49,840 nucleotides of DNA from Paenibacillus tritici (GCF_013204885.1 NZ_JABMKX010000031.1:1-49840); one strand, 5' to 3'. Positions 17,419 through 25,982 are shown, counted from the first letter of the stretch. Notes: a model not told the origin generated them from the letters alone. Made by a program: numbers and translations.

Positions 17419-17436
17419 AAGTAAATACCCCTTCCA

Positions 17437-17560
17437 ATGCCTACGAGGTTAGCTTAAGGGTTCGGTTGAAGGTCCCCTATGACCCCTCTTAGAATAGGAG
17501 GTCAATTCACCCAAAGTGGTTCCCCCGTTTCCCTAACTTCATTAGGGAACTCGGCACGAC
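17437..17560 (-). promoter_or_regulatory. c-di-AMP (ydaO/yuaA) riboswitch 1
   Basis: Read on the minus strand, the ydaO-class conserved blocks occur in order: GCCGAG, GGGGGAACC, TTGGGTGAATT, AGAGGGGTCATAGGGGA, CCTTCAACCGAACCC and TTAAGCTAACCTCGTAGGC. The aptamer ends about 10 nt before the ribosome binding site of the NlpC/P60 gene, with no separate terminator between them. Regulation could therefore act on translation start. Ligand binding in this class normally turns expression off. Confidence 0.93.
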
Positions 17561-17623
17561 TGTTGATTAGGATTAGCTGTTCATTCAATACATGACAAAA
17601 CCTTTGTTAAAAGCGATTCAATA

Positions 17624-17640
17624 ATTACAAAAATGTTACT
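17624..17640 (-). promoter_or_regulatory. WalR-like box upstream of riboswitch 1
   Basis: On the minus strand this reads AGTAAC-ATTTT-TGTAAT, 11 of 12 defined positions of the WalR consensus TGTWAH-N5-TGTWAH. It lies about 65 bp upstream of the aptamer. From here to 17852 I see only A+T-rich DNA with no gene. Confidence 0.5.
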
Positions 17641-17852
17641 AAAAACTCACTGCGATAATTGTAACAAAGACTTCGGCACTTGGCAATCACTTATAACATA
17701 TTAATGCATCTTTTTTGCTGTTTTTAGAGTTATAGCCCGTTAGAAAGACTCATATCTATGTGCAGAGTAGCTTCTATATGTTTTTTTCTTTATTTTTGGA
17801 ATAAAATGCTGTTTCAAGGGCAGAAAATCTGTGTAAAAGGTAGAATAAGGAA

Positions 17853-17900
17853 AAGAAAAAGGAAGAACCCGGAAATGATTACGGCAATAATCATCCCGGG
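17853..17900 (-). terminator. terminator of the second NlpC/P60 gene
   Basis: On the minus strand CCCGGGATGATTA pairs with TAATCATTTCCGGG around a 6-nt loop, followed by TTCTTCCTTTTTC. Confidence 0.85.
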
Positions 17901-17959
17901 CCTGTATAAGTTACAATGGGTTGTTAGAGGTTGAAATGTTCGGGGTATTCTTCAAGGGT

Positions 17960-18442
17960 TCAATCGTAAGCGACAGCTTGGTAGGCTGTTGTGCTCATTA
18001 CTCGTTTGGCGCCAACATAGCGGTTGGCCCAGTAGGACTGGCTCATTGAACTGATGGTTACACCGCGTGAACTGGAGGACTGTGCAAATTTCCCGTTTCC
18101 GACATAAATACCGACATGGGATACTCCGTTGCCCAAGGTATTGAAGAACACGAGATCGCCGGAACGCAGCTGGCTCTTAGGTACTGCTGTTCCTACTTTG
18201 TACTGTGCCTTAGAAGTGCGGGGCAGAGTAAGCCCAACATTCTTGAACACATATTTGGTGAATCCGGAACAGTCGAACCCGTTGGTGGTTGTGCCTCCGG
18301 TTTTATATGACGTTCCAATGGTTTTTGAGATCACAGTATCCATTTTGGAATCTGCGAAGGCACTGCCTGCTCCGAGTGTGAATACCATCACAAGACCCAG
18401 CGCTGCTGCGGTGCATTTTTTCTTGAAGTTCTGAATAATCAA
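17960..18442 (-). CDS. Secreted NlpC/P60 endopeptidase, paralogue
   Basis: 160 aa from TTG 18442, with AAGGAG 8 nt upstream. It is closely similar to the gene at 16927: the same signal peptide style (GAGSAFADSKMD), nucleophile C58 in FDCSGFT and H109 in SHVGIYVG. The third active-site position is Gln (Q121, KFAQSSSSRG) where the paralogue has His. Gln is found there in some NlpC/P60 enzymes, so activity is likely but may differ. There is no wall-binding domain. It has its own c-di-AMP riboswitch and terminator, so the pair is a duplicated transcription unit. Confidence 0.93.
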   Translation of the reverse strand: MIIQNFKKKCTAAALGLVMVFTLGAGSAFADSKMDTVISKTIGTSYKTGGTTTNGFDCSGFTKYVFKNVGLTLPRTSKAQYKVGTAVPKSQLRSGDLVFFNTLGNGVSHVGIYVGNGKFAQSSSSRGVTISSMSQSYWANRYVGAKRVMSTTAYQAVAYD

Positions 18443-18459
18443 AAGATGTACTCCTTCCA

Positions 18460-18585
18460 GGGCCTGCGAGGTTAGCTTAAGGATTCGGTAGAAGGTTCCC
18501 CTATGACCCCTCTAAAGCGAGATCAATTCACCCAAAATATGGTTCCCCCACTTCCCGGTGCTGGGAATTCGGCGTTATGTGCACC
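18460..18585 (-). promoter_or_regulatory. c-di-AMP (ydaO/yuaA) riboswitch 2
   Basis: On the minus strand: GCCGAATTCCC, GGGGGAACC, TTTGGGTGAATTGATC, AGAGGGGTCATAGGGGAACC, TTCTACCGAATCC and TTAAGCTAACCTCGCAGGC. This matches the class consensus even more closely than copy 1. It ends 5-6 nt before the AAGGAG of the paralogous hydrolase. Confidence 0.95.
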
Positions 18586-18647
18586 AGAACAGTGACTTAT
18601 CGGCAATTAGTTAATTTGCAATGGTTACGGTAAATTATGCTTGAAAG

Positions 18648-18664
18648 ATTACAACTTTGTTACT
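18648..18664 (-). promoter_or_regulatory. WalR-like box upstream of riboswitch 2
   Basis: On the minus strand: AGTAAC-AAAGT-TGTAAT, the same half-sites as before riboswitch 1 while the surrounding DNA has diverged. A sigma-D-like GCCGATAA (18597-18604) lies just before the aptamer but lacks a matching -35. Confidence 0.5.
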
Positions 18665-18730
18665 AGTAGTACAGGCATCATTGTATCAGAGGTTTTACAG
18701 TTTTGCAAATGGTTTTGTCTTCGCTTAAGC

Positions 18731-18774
18731 AAAAAAGAGTCCTGCTCCCTGCTTGAGGGGCTGTGACTCTTTTT
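18731..18774. terminator. terminator after the membrane protein gene
   Basis: AAAAAAGAGTC pairs with GACTCTTTTT, with an inner CTCC/GGGG helix. It has A and T runs on both sides and sits downstream of the minus-strand gene ending at 18797. Confidence 0.85.
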
Positions 18775-18796
18775 AGTATGCCGTTTCGGCCGTGAA

Positions 18797-19630
18797 TTAT
18801 TGTGGAAATGATTTACTGGACCAGAGATGGTACTGGGCAGCTACTCCCCACATATTGAAGAGCGTGGAGGGCAGCGGAGCTGCCTGACGCAGCAGCAGGG
18901 CCGGGAGTCCCGGATACAGCAGCGCAGAAGCACTACAGAGGATCAGTATAATTAGACTTCCCGCCCCCAGTATGACGGATACTCCGATAGAAGGCAGCAG
19001 CACCTTCAGGCAGATCAGCAGAGACGAGAACATGCCGGTGCCGGCAGTATAGCCGAATTGCATATAGAGCAGAAGCTTGCGGATCAGGAAGAGGTACAGG
19101 AGCCAGCCCAGCACATAAGGCACAAGCTTCAGCAGAAGCGGAACCTCAAGAATGCCGCCAAGCAGCAGCCGGTACATACGCGGAAGCAGCCAATAGAGCG
19201 GCAGGAGGGTTAACGCCCATTCCACGAGGCTGAATACCAGCACGGGCAGCCCGTACTTTTTCATTCCGGGAAAAAAGAACAGTCCACGCGCTCCTGCGCG
19301 CTCCTGATGGAGCTCATGCAGCAGCCCTGCCCGGATGAAGGGGGTGAGCAGCAGCCGGAGCAAAGTCAGTGCCAGAAGCAGCCATAGCCAATGCTGGACG
19401 GCAGGTTCGGTGCGCAGGGAAGACTGGCCCTCGATATAATACAGCAGCCTGCCTATTCCGCTGCCGCCGGCATCCGCATCGGGATAGCGCAGCAGCAGGG
19501 GAACAACAGCGCTTTTAATGAATTTGTACAGGAAATAGCCCCAGAACAGCCGGTAAATAAATAGCAGAATCAATATATAGAATTGCTCTTTCATGCTGAC
19601 CCAACCGCGGGTTATTGAACTTTTCACCAT
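18797..19630 (-). CDS. Integral membrane protein of unknown function
   Basis: 277 aa with about six hydrophobic segments: near residues 14-34, 82-100, 125-150, 158-180, 185-215 and 220-250. Its cytoplasmic loops are basic. I recognise no family motif. GAGGTGA precedes the ATG, which starts 9 nt after the stop of the metallopeptidase gene. The two are therefore co-transcribed and perhaps work together at the membrane. Leu and Arg content is high and codons are as in the neighbours, so there is no sign of recent transfer. Confidence 0.8.
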   Translation of the reverse strand: MVKSSITRGWVSMKEQFYILILLFIYRLFWGYFLYKFIKSAVVPLLLRYPDADAGGSGIGRLLYYIEGQSSLRTEPAVQHWLWLLLALTLLRLLLTPFIRAGLLHELHQERAGARGLFFFPGMKKYGLPVLVFSLVEWALTLLPLYWLLPRMYRLLLGGILEVPLLLKLVPYVLGWLLYLFLIRKLLLYMQFGYTAGTGMFSSLLICLKVLLPSIGVSVILGAGSLIILILCSASALLYPGLPALLLRQAAPLPSTLFNMWGVAAQYHLWSSKSFPQ

Positions 19631-19639
19631 TCCTTCACC

Positions 19640-21658
19640 TCACCAGACTAGAGTTCCGAGCAGGGTTTCAAGCAGTGTCGTCACGCTTAGCGTCCAGCGG
19701 GAGAGAGTACGCGGCTCCAGCTCGGCCATTCTGAAATTGTTAAGATGCCTGCTCTCCAGCAGAATGGTATGCCCCGGATCGATCTCTGCGGAGACCAGAG
19801 GCGCTTTATAGGCTAACTCGAAGGAGGTTGATTGTCCCTCGCCATTCCAATATTGCTGAACAGTGTACCCGTCCGAGAAGGTGAATTTCACGGGAACATC
19901 CGGGTAGAGGGTGCCTTTATTGCTCACCTCAACAACTGCGCTATATTGCACTCCGTCACCGTCACCGTCGCTGCCGCTGCGTTTTGTGGAGAGCTTAATA
20001 TCGTCTACTGCGAAATCAGGCGCCCCCCCGCCGTAGACATACCGGTCAAAATAAGTCTGCCAGGATTGCTTGGTCACCTTCTCCACAATCTTCTGGAAAT
20101 CGGCGGTAGACGGGTGCTTGAAGCGGTATTTGCGGACATAGGCAGCGAGAATAGTATCCATATTCTTGGCCCCCGCTATGCGCTCGATATCCTTAAGCAC
20201 CAGCTTGCCCCGGATATACACATTGCGGGTATAGGCATCGTCGCCGCTGTATTTCCAGGTCTCCAGCTTAAGCGGCTGTGAGGAGGAGACCAGGCTGGAC
20301 TGAAGCGGAAGGCTTGAGGCTACACCGTATTCCTGTTCCATCAGGCGGTCTTCTGCGTAGGAGGTGAAGCTCTCATCGAGCCAGGCTTCTTCAAATTCAT
20401 TACTGCCGACCATGCCATAGAAATACTGGTGGCCGATCTCGTGGATAATGGTGCGCTCCAGCGAAGTGCCCGGCGGTGCCGCGGTGGCACCGAAGGCGGT
20501 AATCAGTGTCGGATATTCCATTCCCCCCGCCCCGTTGCCGGACTCAGGCGGAACTACAATGGATAAGGTGGAGTAAGGATACGGGCCGTACCACTTGCTG
20601 AAAGCGGTCAGGGCCGCCTCAGCCGCCTGGAAATAGCGCTCCTGGAGATTCTTATGCAGCGGGTCCAGATAGAGCTTAATTCTCACCCCGGGCACCTGCG
20701 GTGCGGAGAAGGCCTTCTCGGCAACGACGAAATCCGGTGAGGCGGCCCAGGCAAAGTCATGGACATCATCTGCATAGAATTGGTACACCTTACGGCCCTG
20801 CACTACCTTGGCATTCCTCACCGGAAATCCGGTTGCGGCCACCTTGTACTCAGGCGGGACGGAAATGGTTACATTGTAAATACCGAAATCACTGTAGAAT
20901 TCGGAGGTTCCGTGATATTGATGGAGGTTCCATCCTTCCTCCTTGAGTCCTCTTCTGCCGGCAGGCTCGTAGACGCTTATTTTCGGAAACCACTGGCCGG
21001 CCATGACGAAGTTACCGGCGGTCCCCATCCGGGCGAATATTTTCGGCAGCTTGACCTCGAACTTAAGCCTCACCGTAATACTCTCACCGCCGTGTACCGG
21101 CTGGGGCAGATGAACCTTGAGCAGTGTTTTATCGTTGATATTGCCGTCGTCAGGCTGCACATACTGGGTGCGCTGCATAAGCGAGATGCCTTCGGAGGTC
21201 CGCAGATCCGTTAGGGTGATGCTGCCGTACCCGCCAGCAGGCATGGAATCTCCGCGTAGTGTGCCCCCCGATTCCTTCATGAAGGTTGTATTACCGGAAG
21301 CGAATGCATTGGGATACAGGTGAAAATACAGCTCTTGGACCGGTTTTGAGCCCGGATGGGTCCAAGTCAGCGTCTCGGAAGCTGTTAAGGTCCCCGTATC
21401 TGCCTGAAGCTGCACATCCATGTGGTATTCGACCACACGCTGGCTTAGAGCTTCTGATTCTGGGGGGGAGAACATCTCCGGAAGCGTGGACTGCACGGGC
21501 TGCTGCGGGATGACGGCGGGGGACTTGGCCTCTTTTGGCACAGAAGCAGTCCATGCGGCAGGGTTATGCCCTGAAAGAAACCATATTCCGCCTCCAAGCA
21601 AGGTGAGAACAGCCAGGACTGCGAAGATGAGGGTATACCTTAATGAATGTGGCTTCAT
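19640..21658 (-). CDS. Membrane-anchored M1-family metallopeptidase
   Basis: 672 aa. One N-terminal TM helix (about 9-29) anchors an extracytoplasmic protein. The gluzincin zinc site is complete, with H406 and H410 in IIHEIGHQYFY and E429 in AWLDESF, the M1 spacing HExxH-x18-E. GGMEYP (378-383) stands for the substrate-binding GAMEN motif of aminopeptidases. The N-terminal half (about 75-310) has the beta-sandwich of M1 enzymes. The C-terminal part after about residue 560 is another beta-rich domain. Substrate unknown. GGGAGG lies 8-9 nt before the ATG. It heads an operon with the membrane protein. Confidence 0.9.
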   Translation of the reverse strand: MKPHSLRYTLIFAVLAVLTLLGGGIWFLSGHNPAAWTASVPKEAKSPAVIPQQPVQSTLPEMFSPPESEALSQRVVEYHMDVQLQADTGTLTASETLTWTHPGSKPVQELYFHLYPNAFASGNTTFMKESGGTLRGDSMPAGGYGSITLTDLRTSEGISLMQRTQYVQPDDGNINDKTLLKVHLPQPVHGGESITVRLKFEVKLPKIFARMGTAGNFVMAGQWFPKISVYEPAGRRGLKEEGWNLHQYHGTSEFYSDFGIYNVTISVPPEYKVAATGFPVRNAKVVQGRKVYQFYADDVHDFAWAASPDFVVAEKAFSAPQVPGVRIKLYLDPLHKNLQERYFQAAEAALTAFSKWYGPYPYSTLSIVVPPESGNGAGGMEYPTLITAFGATAAPPGTSLERTIIHEIGHQYFYGMVGSNEFEEAWLDESFTSYAEDRLMEQEYGVASSLPLQSSLVSSSQPLKLETWKYSGDDAYTRNVYIRGKLVLKDIERIAGAKNMDTILAAYVRKYRFKHPSTADFQKIVEKVTKQSWQTYFDRYVYGGGAPDFAVDDIKLSTKRSGSDGDGDGVQYSAVVEVSNKGTLYPDVPVKFTFSDGYTVQQYWNGEGQSTSFELAYKAPLVSAEIDPGHTILLESRHLNNFRMAELEPRTLSRWTLSVTTLLETLLGTLVW

Positions 21659-21762
21659 ACTGTGATTCCTCCCGTGACAAGCATCTACGGGATGTATATG
21701 TTTGCAATCGCCGCAATATTAGCTAAAATTAAATAATTAGTGAATGGAAAGGATGTGCACAT

Positions 21763-22269
21763 GTGGATAACGTACAACCGGAAGGCAAAAAACAGATTGC
21801 CTTGAATATTGTGAATGCCAGAGCCAAGCATAAAGGCTTCGGCGCAGGCTCTATTGATCTGAACAATGTATCTCCTGTCATTATTGATCAGGGAGAGGCA
21901 GTTATTGATATCGGCGCTATGCATGCCAAGAGTAAAGTGGAGAAAGGGATTAAATTCTCTGTGAACCGTGAGGATGTCCCGAACGGCAGACAGGTATGGG
22001 TCGTATGGGTGGCTGTAGACCGTACGCCGGAGGGACAGTTCTACGGAGGAATTACTGCCTGTGAGATGTGGATTGACACCGAAGCCCGCCGCGGCTGGAA
22101 GATTCTCGCCGATCATGTCAATAAGCTGGATGCTGCCCTGAAGCGGAAGCTTATGCTGGAGGGACTGGGAATCAGCGAACGGGCAGCGCTGAAATCACTG
22201 CTGATGACCCATAATGAAGAGTGGTGGGCTGCCTCGCCAGAAGAGCTGAAAGCGGCATTGTCGGAATAG
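21763..22269 (+). CDS. ywhD: YwhD family protein
   Basis: 168 aa from GTG 21763, with AAAGGA about 9 nt upstream; the ATG two bases earlier is out of frame. Stretches VSPVIIDQGEAVIDIGAMH, VEKGIKF, ITACEMW and HVNKLDAALKR are those I recall for B. subtilis YwhD, a soluble protein of unknown function. In B. subtilis ywhD is next to pbpG. Here a PBP gene of that type lies about 1.6 kb downstream, which supports the assignment. It is divergent from the metallopeptidase gene. Confidence 0.85.
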   Translation: MDNVQPEGKKQIALNIVNARAKHKGFGAGSIDLNNVSPVIIDQGEAVIDIGAMHAKSKVEKGIKFSVNREDVPNGRQVWVVWVAVDRTPEGQFYGGITACEMWIDTEARRGWKILADHVNKLDAALKRKLMLEGLGISERAALKSLLMTHNEEWWAASPEELKAALSE

Positions 22270-22306
22270 GGGAAGCGCCGGATGGTTAAGCATAGAACGA
22301 ACAACA

Positions 22307-22348
22307 AATAAGGCTTGGCCCTCGAGAGACCGAGGGCCAAGCCTTATT
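22307..22348. terminator. 18-bp perfect hairpin between convergent genes
   Basis: AATAAGGCTTGGCCCTCG pairs perfectly with CGAGGGCCAAGCCTTATT around AGAGAC. T runs are short on both sides, but its position between ywhD and the AbrB-like gene suits a bidirectional terminator. Confidence 0.8.
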
Positions 22349-22381
22349 CGGGTTCTGGTGCAGACTCCCTCTCCGTAACCT

Positions 22382-22864
22382 TTACTGCGGGGCCGCCCTG
22401 CCGGAAATGTTCAGCTTACGCTTCAACTGGCTTACCCTGGCCTGGCTGATTCCGAGCACCTCGGCAAGCTCCTTCTGATTGGCATAGGGATGATCCTCCA
22501 TTGCTTTTTGCAGACGCAGGCTCATTTCTTCAGTCTTGGTTCTCCGCCCTCCGCGGGCAGGCTCGGGGTTCTCTGCTGCTGGACTTGGGGGAGCGATGAC
22601 GGGTTCTGACCCGCGTTCGGGGTCACTTAGCTCCTTCAGACAGGTGTTGCAAATAAACTGATCCTTATAGTAGGTCACATGGTCTAGACTTCTGCAAAAG
22701 GTGCATTCTGTGGAGGTGTACTTTCTGAGAACGATAATATTCTCATCCAGAATAAAAAATTCAATCGGGTCCCCAATGTCAATATTACGTGTCATGCGGA
22801 TTTCTACGGGAACCACAATTCTTCCAAGACTGTCTAAGCTCCGGATCATGCCTGTATCCTTCAT
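22382..22864 (-). CDS. AbrB/SpoVT-type regulator with zinc ribbon and C-terminal HTH
   Basis: 160 aa. Residues 1-50 are an AbrB swapped-hairpin DNA-binding domain (MKDTGMIRSLDSLGRIVVPV). Residues 54-75 hold four cysteines, CxxC (C54, C57) and CxxC (C72, C75), a likely zinc ribbon. After a Pro-rich linker (about 85-108), residues 112-152 form a second DNA-binding unit with a clear helix-turn-helix, NQKELAEVLGISQARVSQLK. AbrB-family proteins control transition-state and sporulation genes in Bacilli; targets here are unknown. GAGGG lies 7 nt before the ATG. It is a single gene. Confidence 0.88.
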   Translation of the reverse strand: MKDTGMIRSLDSLGRIVVPVEIRMTRNIDIGDPIEFFILDENIIVLRKYTSTECTFCRSLDHVTYYKDQFICNTCLKELSDPERGSEPVIAPPSPAAENPEPARGGRRTKTEEMSLRLQKAMEDHPYANQKELAEVLGISQARVSQLKRKLNISGRAAPQ

Positions 22865-23040
22865 CCCATGTCCCTCATTTACCTCTTTATAGTTTGTGTA
22901 ATATCTATGATTATAACAGTTATTGTAAGTTTAGAGAACGGGGAAAGCGCCTTCAAATAGGGTTGTTTATTGTCATTTTATAGGAAGTATTATCATTTTT
23001 TGGCGTATGAGGGGCAGATAGAGCAAAATAACGAAGAACA

Positions 23041-23076
23041 GCCCCTCCATGTGGGAATTCCCAAGGGAGAGGCTGA
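23041..23076 (-). terminator. probable terminator of the DNA glycosylase gene
   Basis: On the minus strand AGCCTCTCC pairs with GGAGGGGCT around an inner GGGAATTCCC palindrome, followed by GTTCTTCG. The T run is weak. Confidence 0.55.
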
Positions 23077-23131
23077 TTAGGGTTCACTTCTTTTTACCCA
23101 AATTATCGCACCCGAAACAGCCGGGCGAGAT

Positions 23132-23809
23132 TCAGTGCAGACGGAACGGCTGCGCGAGCGGATCGCTGACTGATACATAAGGATTCCCCTGAATATAAAA
23201 CCGCCAGGGGCGCTCTGCGTATTCCTCCGCATAGGGAATATTAATGCGCGGAGCCTGAACAATGTCGATAGATTCAGGGGGTTCGCCCTGTTCAATCCAT
23301 AGAGCGCCTCCCCGTATATCGAACCTGGTGCGGTTAAGGCTCCGGTCTATTCTCAGCGCCCGGCACAGCTTACCCGGTCCGCCGGACAGATCCGAGGGCT
23401 TCCTGACGGCAATTCCCCTGTAGGCTGCCATAAGTTCGGCATCCCTGTCCGTGAGCGGCTCTACCGCCCGGATCAGGACGGCATGCGGCTCATCTTCAGC
23501 GGCGGTTACTACATTCAGGCAGTGATACATGCCATAAATCAGGTACACATACACTGCGCCGCCGGCGCTGAACATCACCTCCGTACGGGCGGTGCGGCGG
23601 CCGCCATAGGCATGGCTGCCTTTGTCCTCGGCGCCGCCGTAGCTCTCTGTCTCAACAATACGGCAGCGGATCTCCCCGTCTTCCGTAAGGCGGACCAAAT
23701 GCTGACCTAAGAGGCGCGGAGCGGCTTCGAGAGCCGTAAGCGTGTAGAGTTCAGGCTGCAGCAGCTTGGCGGCCGCCGTCTTCCGGCCGCCGGAACGATT
23801 CGGCTTCAT
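23132..23809 (-). CDS. 3-methyladenine DNA glycosylase (AAG/MPG type)
   Basis: 225 aa. It belongs to the alkyladenine glycosylase family found in mammals and Bacilli (B. subtilis YxlJ), which excises alkylated purines. Visible features are LGQHLVRL, the catalytic-acid region VETESYGGAEDKGSHAYGG with its general-base Glu, RTARTEVMF, and the inserted Tyr region VYLIYGMYHCLNVV. AAGGTG lies about 10 nt upstream of the ATG. The extra basic N-terminus (KPNRSGGRKTAAAK) is longer than usual. It follows the PBP gene by about 100 bp on the same strand. Confidence 0.92.
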   Translation of the reverse strand: MKPNRSGGRKTAAAKLLQPELYTLTALEAAPRLLGQHLVRLTEDGEIRCRIVETESYGGAEDKGSHAYGGRRTARTEVMFSAGGAVYVYLIYGMYHCLNVVTAAEDEPHAVLIRAVEPLTDRDAELMAAYRGIAVRKPSDLSGGPGKLCRALRIDRSLNRTRFDIRGGALWIEQGEPPESIDIVQAPRINIPYAEEYAERPWRFYIQGNPYVSVSDPLAQPFRLH

Positions 23810-23909
23810 GAACGGATGACACCTTCCTGCGGCAGAGTTAGGCGAAAGACGCGCCTATGCCGGGTTGATCCCATCGTAACGCAAGCAGCCCGGAGGCGGC
23901 AATACCCGG

Positions 23910-25982
23910 TTAGTTCATCCACCAGCGCTTGATGTTATTCCACAGCGAATGGTCTTCCTTGGCGGGATCGGCAGCATCCGGAGAATTGTCCCCGGCAGGA
24001 GAACCCGTGCCGCCGGTGCTGTGCTGATCACAATATTCGGTCGGCTCCGTCCCGCTGATGAAGGTTTCCAGCTTTTTCTCGGGACAGTCTGCTGTAGCCA
24101 GCTTACCGGACTGCGGATTCACATATACGCTGACCACGCCCTCCGGAATCGGAAAAATCTTCGGCGGAACATTCTCCAGCGCCTTTTCCGTAAACTGGGC
24201 GAAGATAGGCGCTGCCCGTCTTCCGTCGGCAGTCGCAATATCGCGGCCTTTGTCGTATCCCACCCAGACGGCTGTGGAGAGCTCGGGAGTGAAGCCCACC
24301 ATCCACCCGTCGGTATCCGTGGTGCCGGTTTTACCGGCTACGGGACGTTTGATCATCGAGGCTACCCGGTTCCCCGTTCCTCCGCTCTCGAAGACCCCTT
24401 CCATCAGCCGGGTCAGCACATAAGCCGCTGCCGGCTCCACCACGGACTGTCCCTGGGGCTGAGGGGCTTCATATAGAAGATGTCCGCTGGCATCCGTAAT
24501 CTTCAGAACTGCGGTAACCGGCTGCTTCACTCCGCCGCCTGCAATCACCCCGAAGGCGGAGGCCATCTCCAGCGGGCTGACGGGCGAGGTTCCGAGTGCC
24601 AGAGAAGGCACGTTTTGCAGCGGGCTGTTAATCCCCATGGCGGCAGCCATAGCAGCCACCTTATCGGCCCCAATCTTCATAATGGTATTCACGGCATAGA
24701 TATTGTCGGAAGCGGCAATGGCCTGCTGCATGTTGATCTCTCCGAGATACTTGTCGCCGAAGTTCCGGGGCTGATACGTCTTCCGGTTATTGTCATAGTG
24801 GAACAGCGTCGGCTGGCTGTTGAAGACCGACAAGCCGGTCATTTCCTTGGAAGCCAGCGCCGTTAAATACATAATCGGCTTGAAGGAAGAGCCGGGCTGG
24901 CGTGTCTTGGCCAGAGCATGGTTGAACGGGCTGGACCGGTAGTTGGTTCCCCCGACCATAGCCTTCACATACCCGGTCCGGGGATCAACGGACACCAGGG
25001 CCGTTTCCAGCTCGCTGCTGTGGTCCATCCCCTGATCCACCGCTGCTTCCGCAGCCTGCTGCATATCCGGGTCAAGCGTTGTGTAGACATTCAGTCCGCC
25101 CCGGTCCAGCTCGTCACTGGTGATATTCAGGGTATCTATCACCAGGCCGCGCACATAATCGCGGAAATAGGGCGCAGCCACCGTGATATCCTTTTGACCC
25201 TGCGGGCGTAGCTTCAGCTTCTCCTTGGCAGCTTCCTCTGCCTGCGCCTGCGTAATATCCCCCACATCGACCATGGCGGCGAGTATGATGCCTTGACGCT
25301 TCAAGGCACTGTCCAGGTGATTATAAGGCGAATAGTAGGTGGGGCCTTTGGGGACTCCGGCCAGCATGGCACTCTCCGCCAAGTTGAGGTCAGCGGCAGC
25401 TTTGCCGAAATACATCCGGGCCGCCGCTTCAATTCCATAGGCGCCGTGCCCGTAGTAGATTTCATTTAGATACATGTTCAGTATTTCGTCCTTGGTATAT
25501 TTCATCTCAAGCTGGAGGGTGTAGAGTGCTTCCTTGCCCTTGCGGGTCCAGGTCTTCTCATGGGTCAGGTACAGATTGCGTGCCAGCTGCTGGGTTAGGG
25601 TACTGGCTCCTTGCGTACGCCTGCCCGCCTCAAGGTTGGCGAGTACGGCTCTCCCCATCCCCTTCAGATCAAAACCGATATGATTATAGAATTTCCGGTC
25701 CTCTACAGCCAGCGTGGCCTTAATGAGCAGAGGTGAAATCTGTTTAAGCTCAACAGGCTCCCGGCTGCGTCCATCCGTAGTGAAGGTGGTCATCACATTG
25801 CCCCTGGAGTCAAGCAGCCTGGAGCGGACATCATCCCCCAGCGGGGGCAGCGGTTTCTGATACAGGTACCCAAGCAGAGCTCCGGCTGCCAGCACGGACA
25901 GGAGGGCAGAGACCATCAGCAGCCGGAAGAGCAGGCGGAGGCGGCGTTTCGGGAACTTGGTTGTGGCAGAATCGCGCGTCAT
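23910..25982 (-). CDS. Class A penicillin-binding protein (PbpG/PBP2d-like)
   Basis: Bifunctional peptidoglycan glycosyltransferase and transpeptidase, 690 aa from ATG 25982. GAGAAGGAG lies 9 nt upstream of it; a TTG at 26006 has no such site. Order: basic cytoplasmic tail, TM helix (about 20-42), glycosyltransferase domain with EDRKFYNHIGFD and GASTLTQQLARNLYL, and transpeptidase domain with SFKP (SxxK), SDN and KTGTTDTDGW. The Ser/Gly/Pro-rich C-terminus ends in HSLWNNIKRWW. Proximity to ywhD matches B. subtilis pbpG, a sporulation-linked PBP, but I cannot exclude a vegetative PBP1 role. Confidence 0.93.
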   Translation of the reverse strand: MTRDSATTKFPKRRLRLLFRLLMVSALLSVLAAGALLGYLYQKPLPPLGDDVRSRLLDSRGNVMTTFTTDGRSREPVELKQISPLLIKATLAVEDRKFYNHIGFDLKGMGRAVLANLEAGRRTQGASTLTQQLARNLYLTHEKTWTRKGKEALYTLQLEMKYTKDEILNMYLNEIYYGHGAYGIEAAARMYFGKAAADLNLAESAMLAGVPKGPTYYSPYNHLDSALKRQGIILAAMVDVGDITQAQAEEAAKEKLKLRPQGQKDITVAAPYFRDYVRGLVIDTLNITSDELDRGGLNVYTTLDPDMQQAAEAAVDQGMDHSSELETALVSVDPRTGYVKAMVGGTNYRSSPFNHALAKTRQPGSSFKPIMYLTALASKEMTGLSVFNSQPTLFHYDNNRKTYQPRNFGDKYLGEINMQQAIAASDNIYAVNTIMKIGADKVAAMAAAMGINSPLQNVPSLALGTSPVSPLEMASAFGVIAGGGVKQPVTAVLKITDASGHLLYEAPQPQGQSVVEPAAAYVLTRLMEGVFESGGTGNRVASMIKRPVAGKTGTTDTDGWMVGFTPELSTAVWVGYDKGRDIATADGRRAAPIFAQFTEKALENVPPKIFPIPEGVVSVYVNPQSGKLATADCPEKKLETFISGTEPTEYCDQHSTGGTGSPAGDNSPDAADPAKEDHSLWNNIKRWWMN

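Noticed and set aside
18597..18621. Sigma-D promoter for the second NlpC/P60 gene
   Set aside because: GCCGATAA fits the -10, but the -35 region has no TAAA at 14-16 bp, so I only note it.
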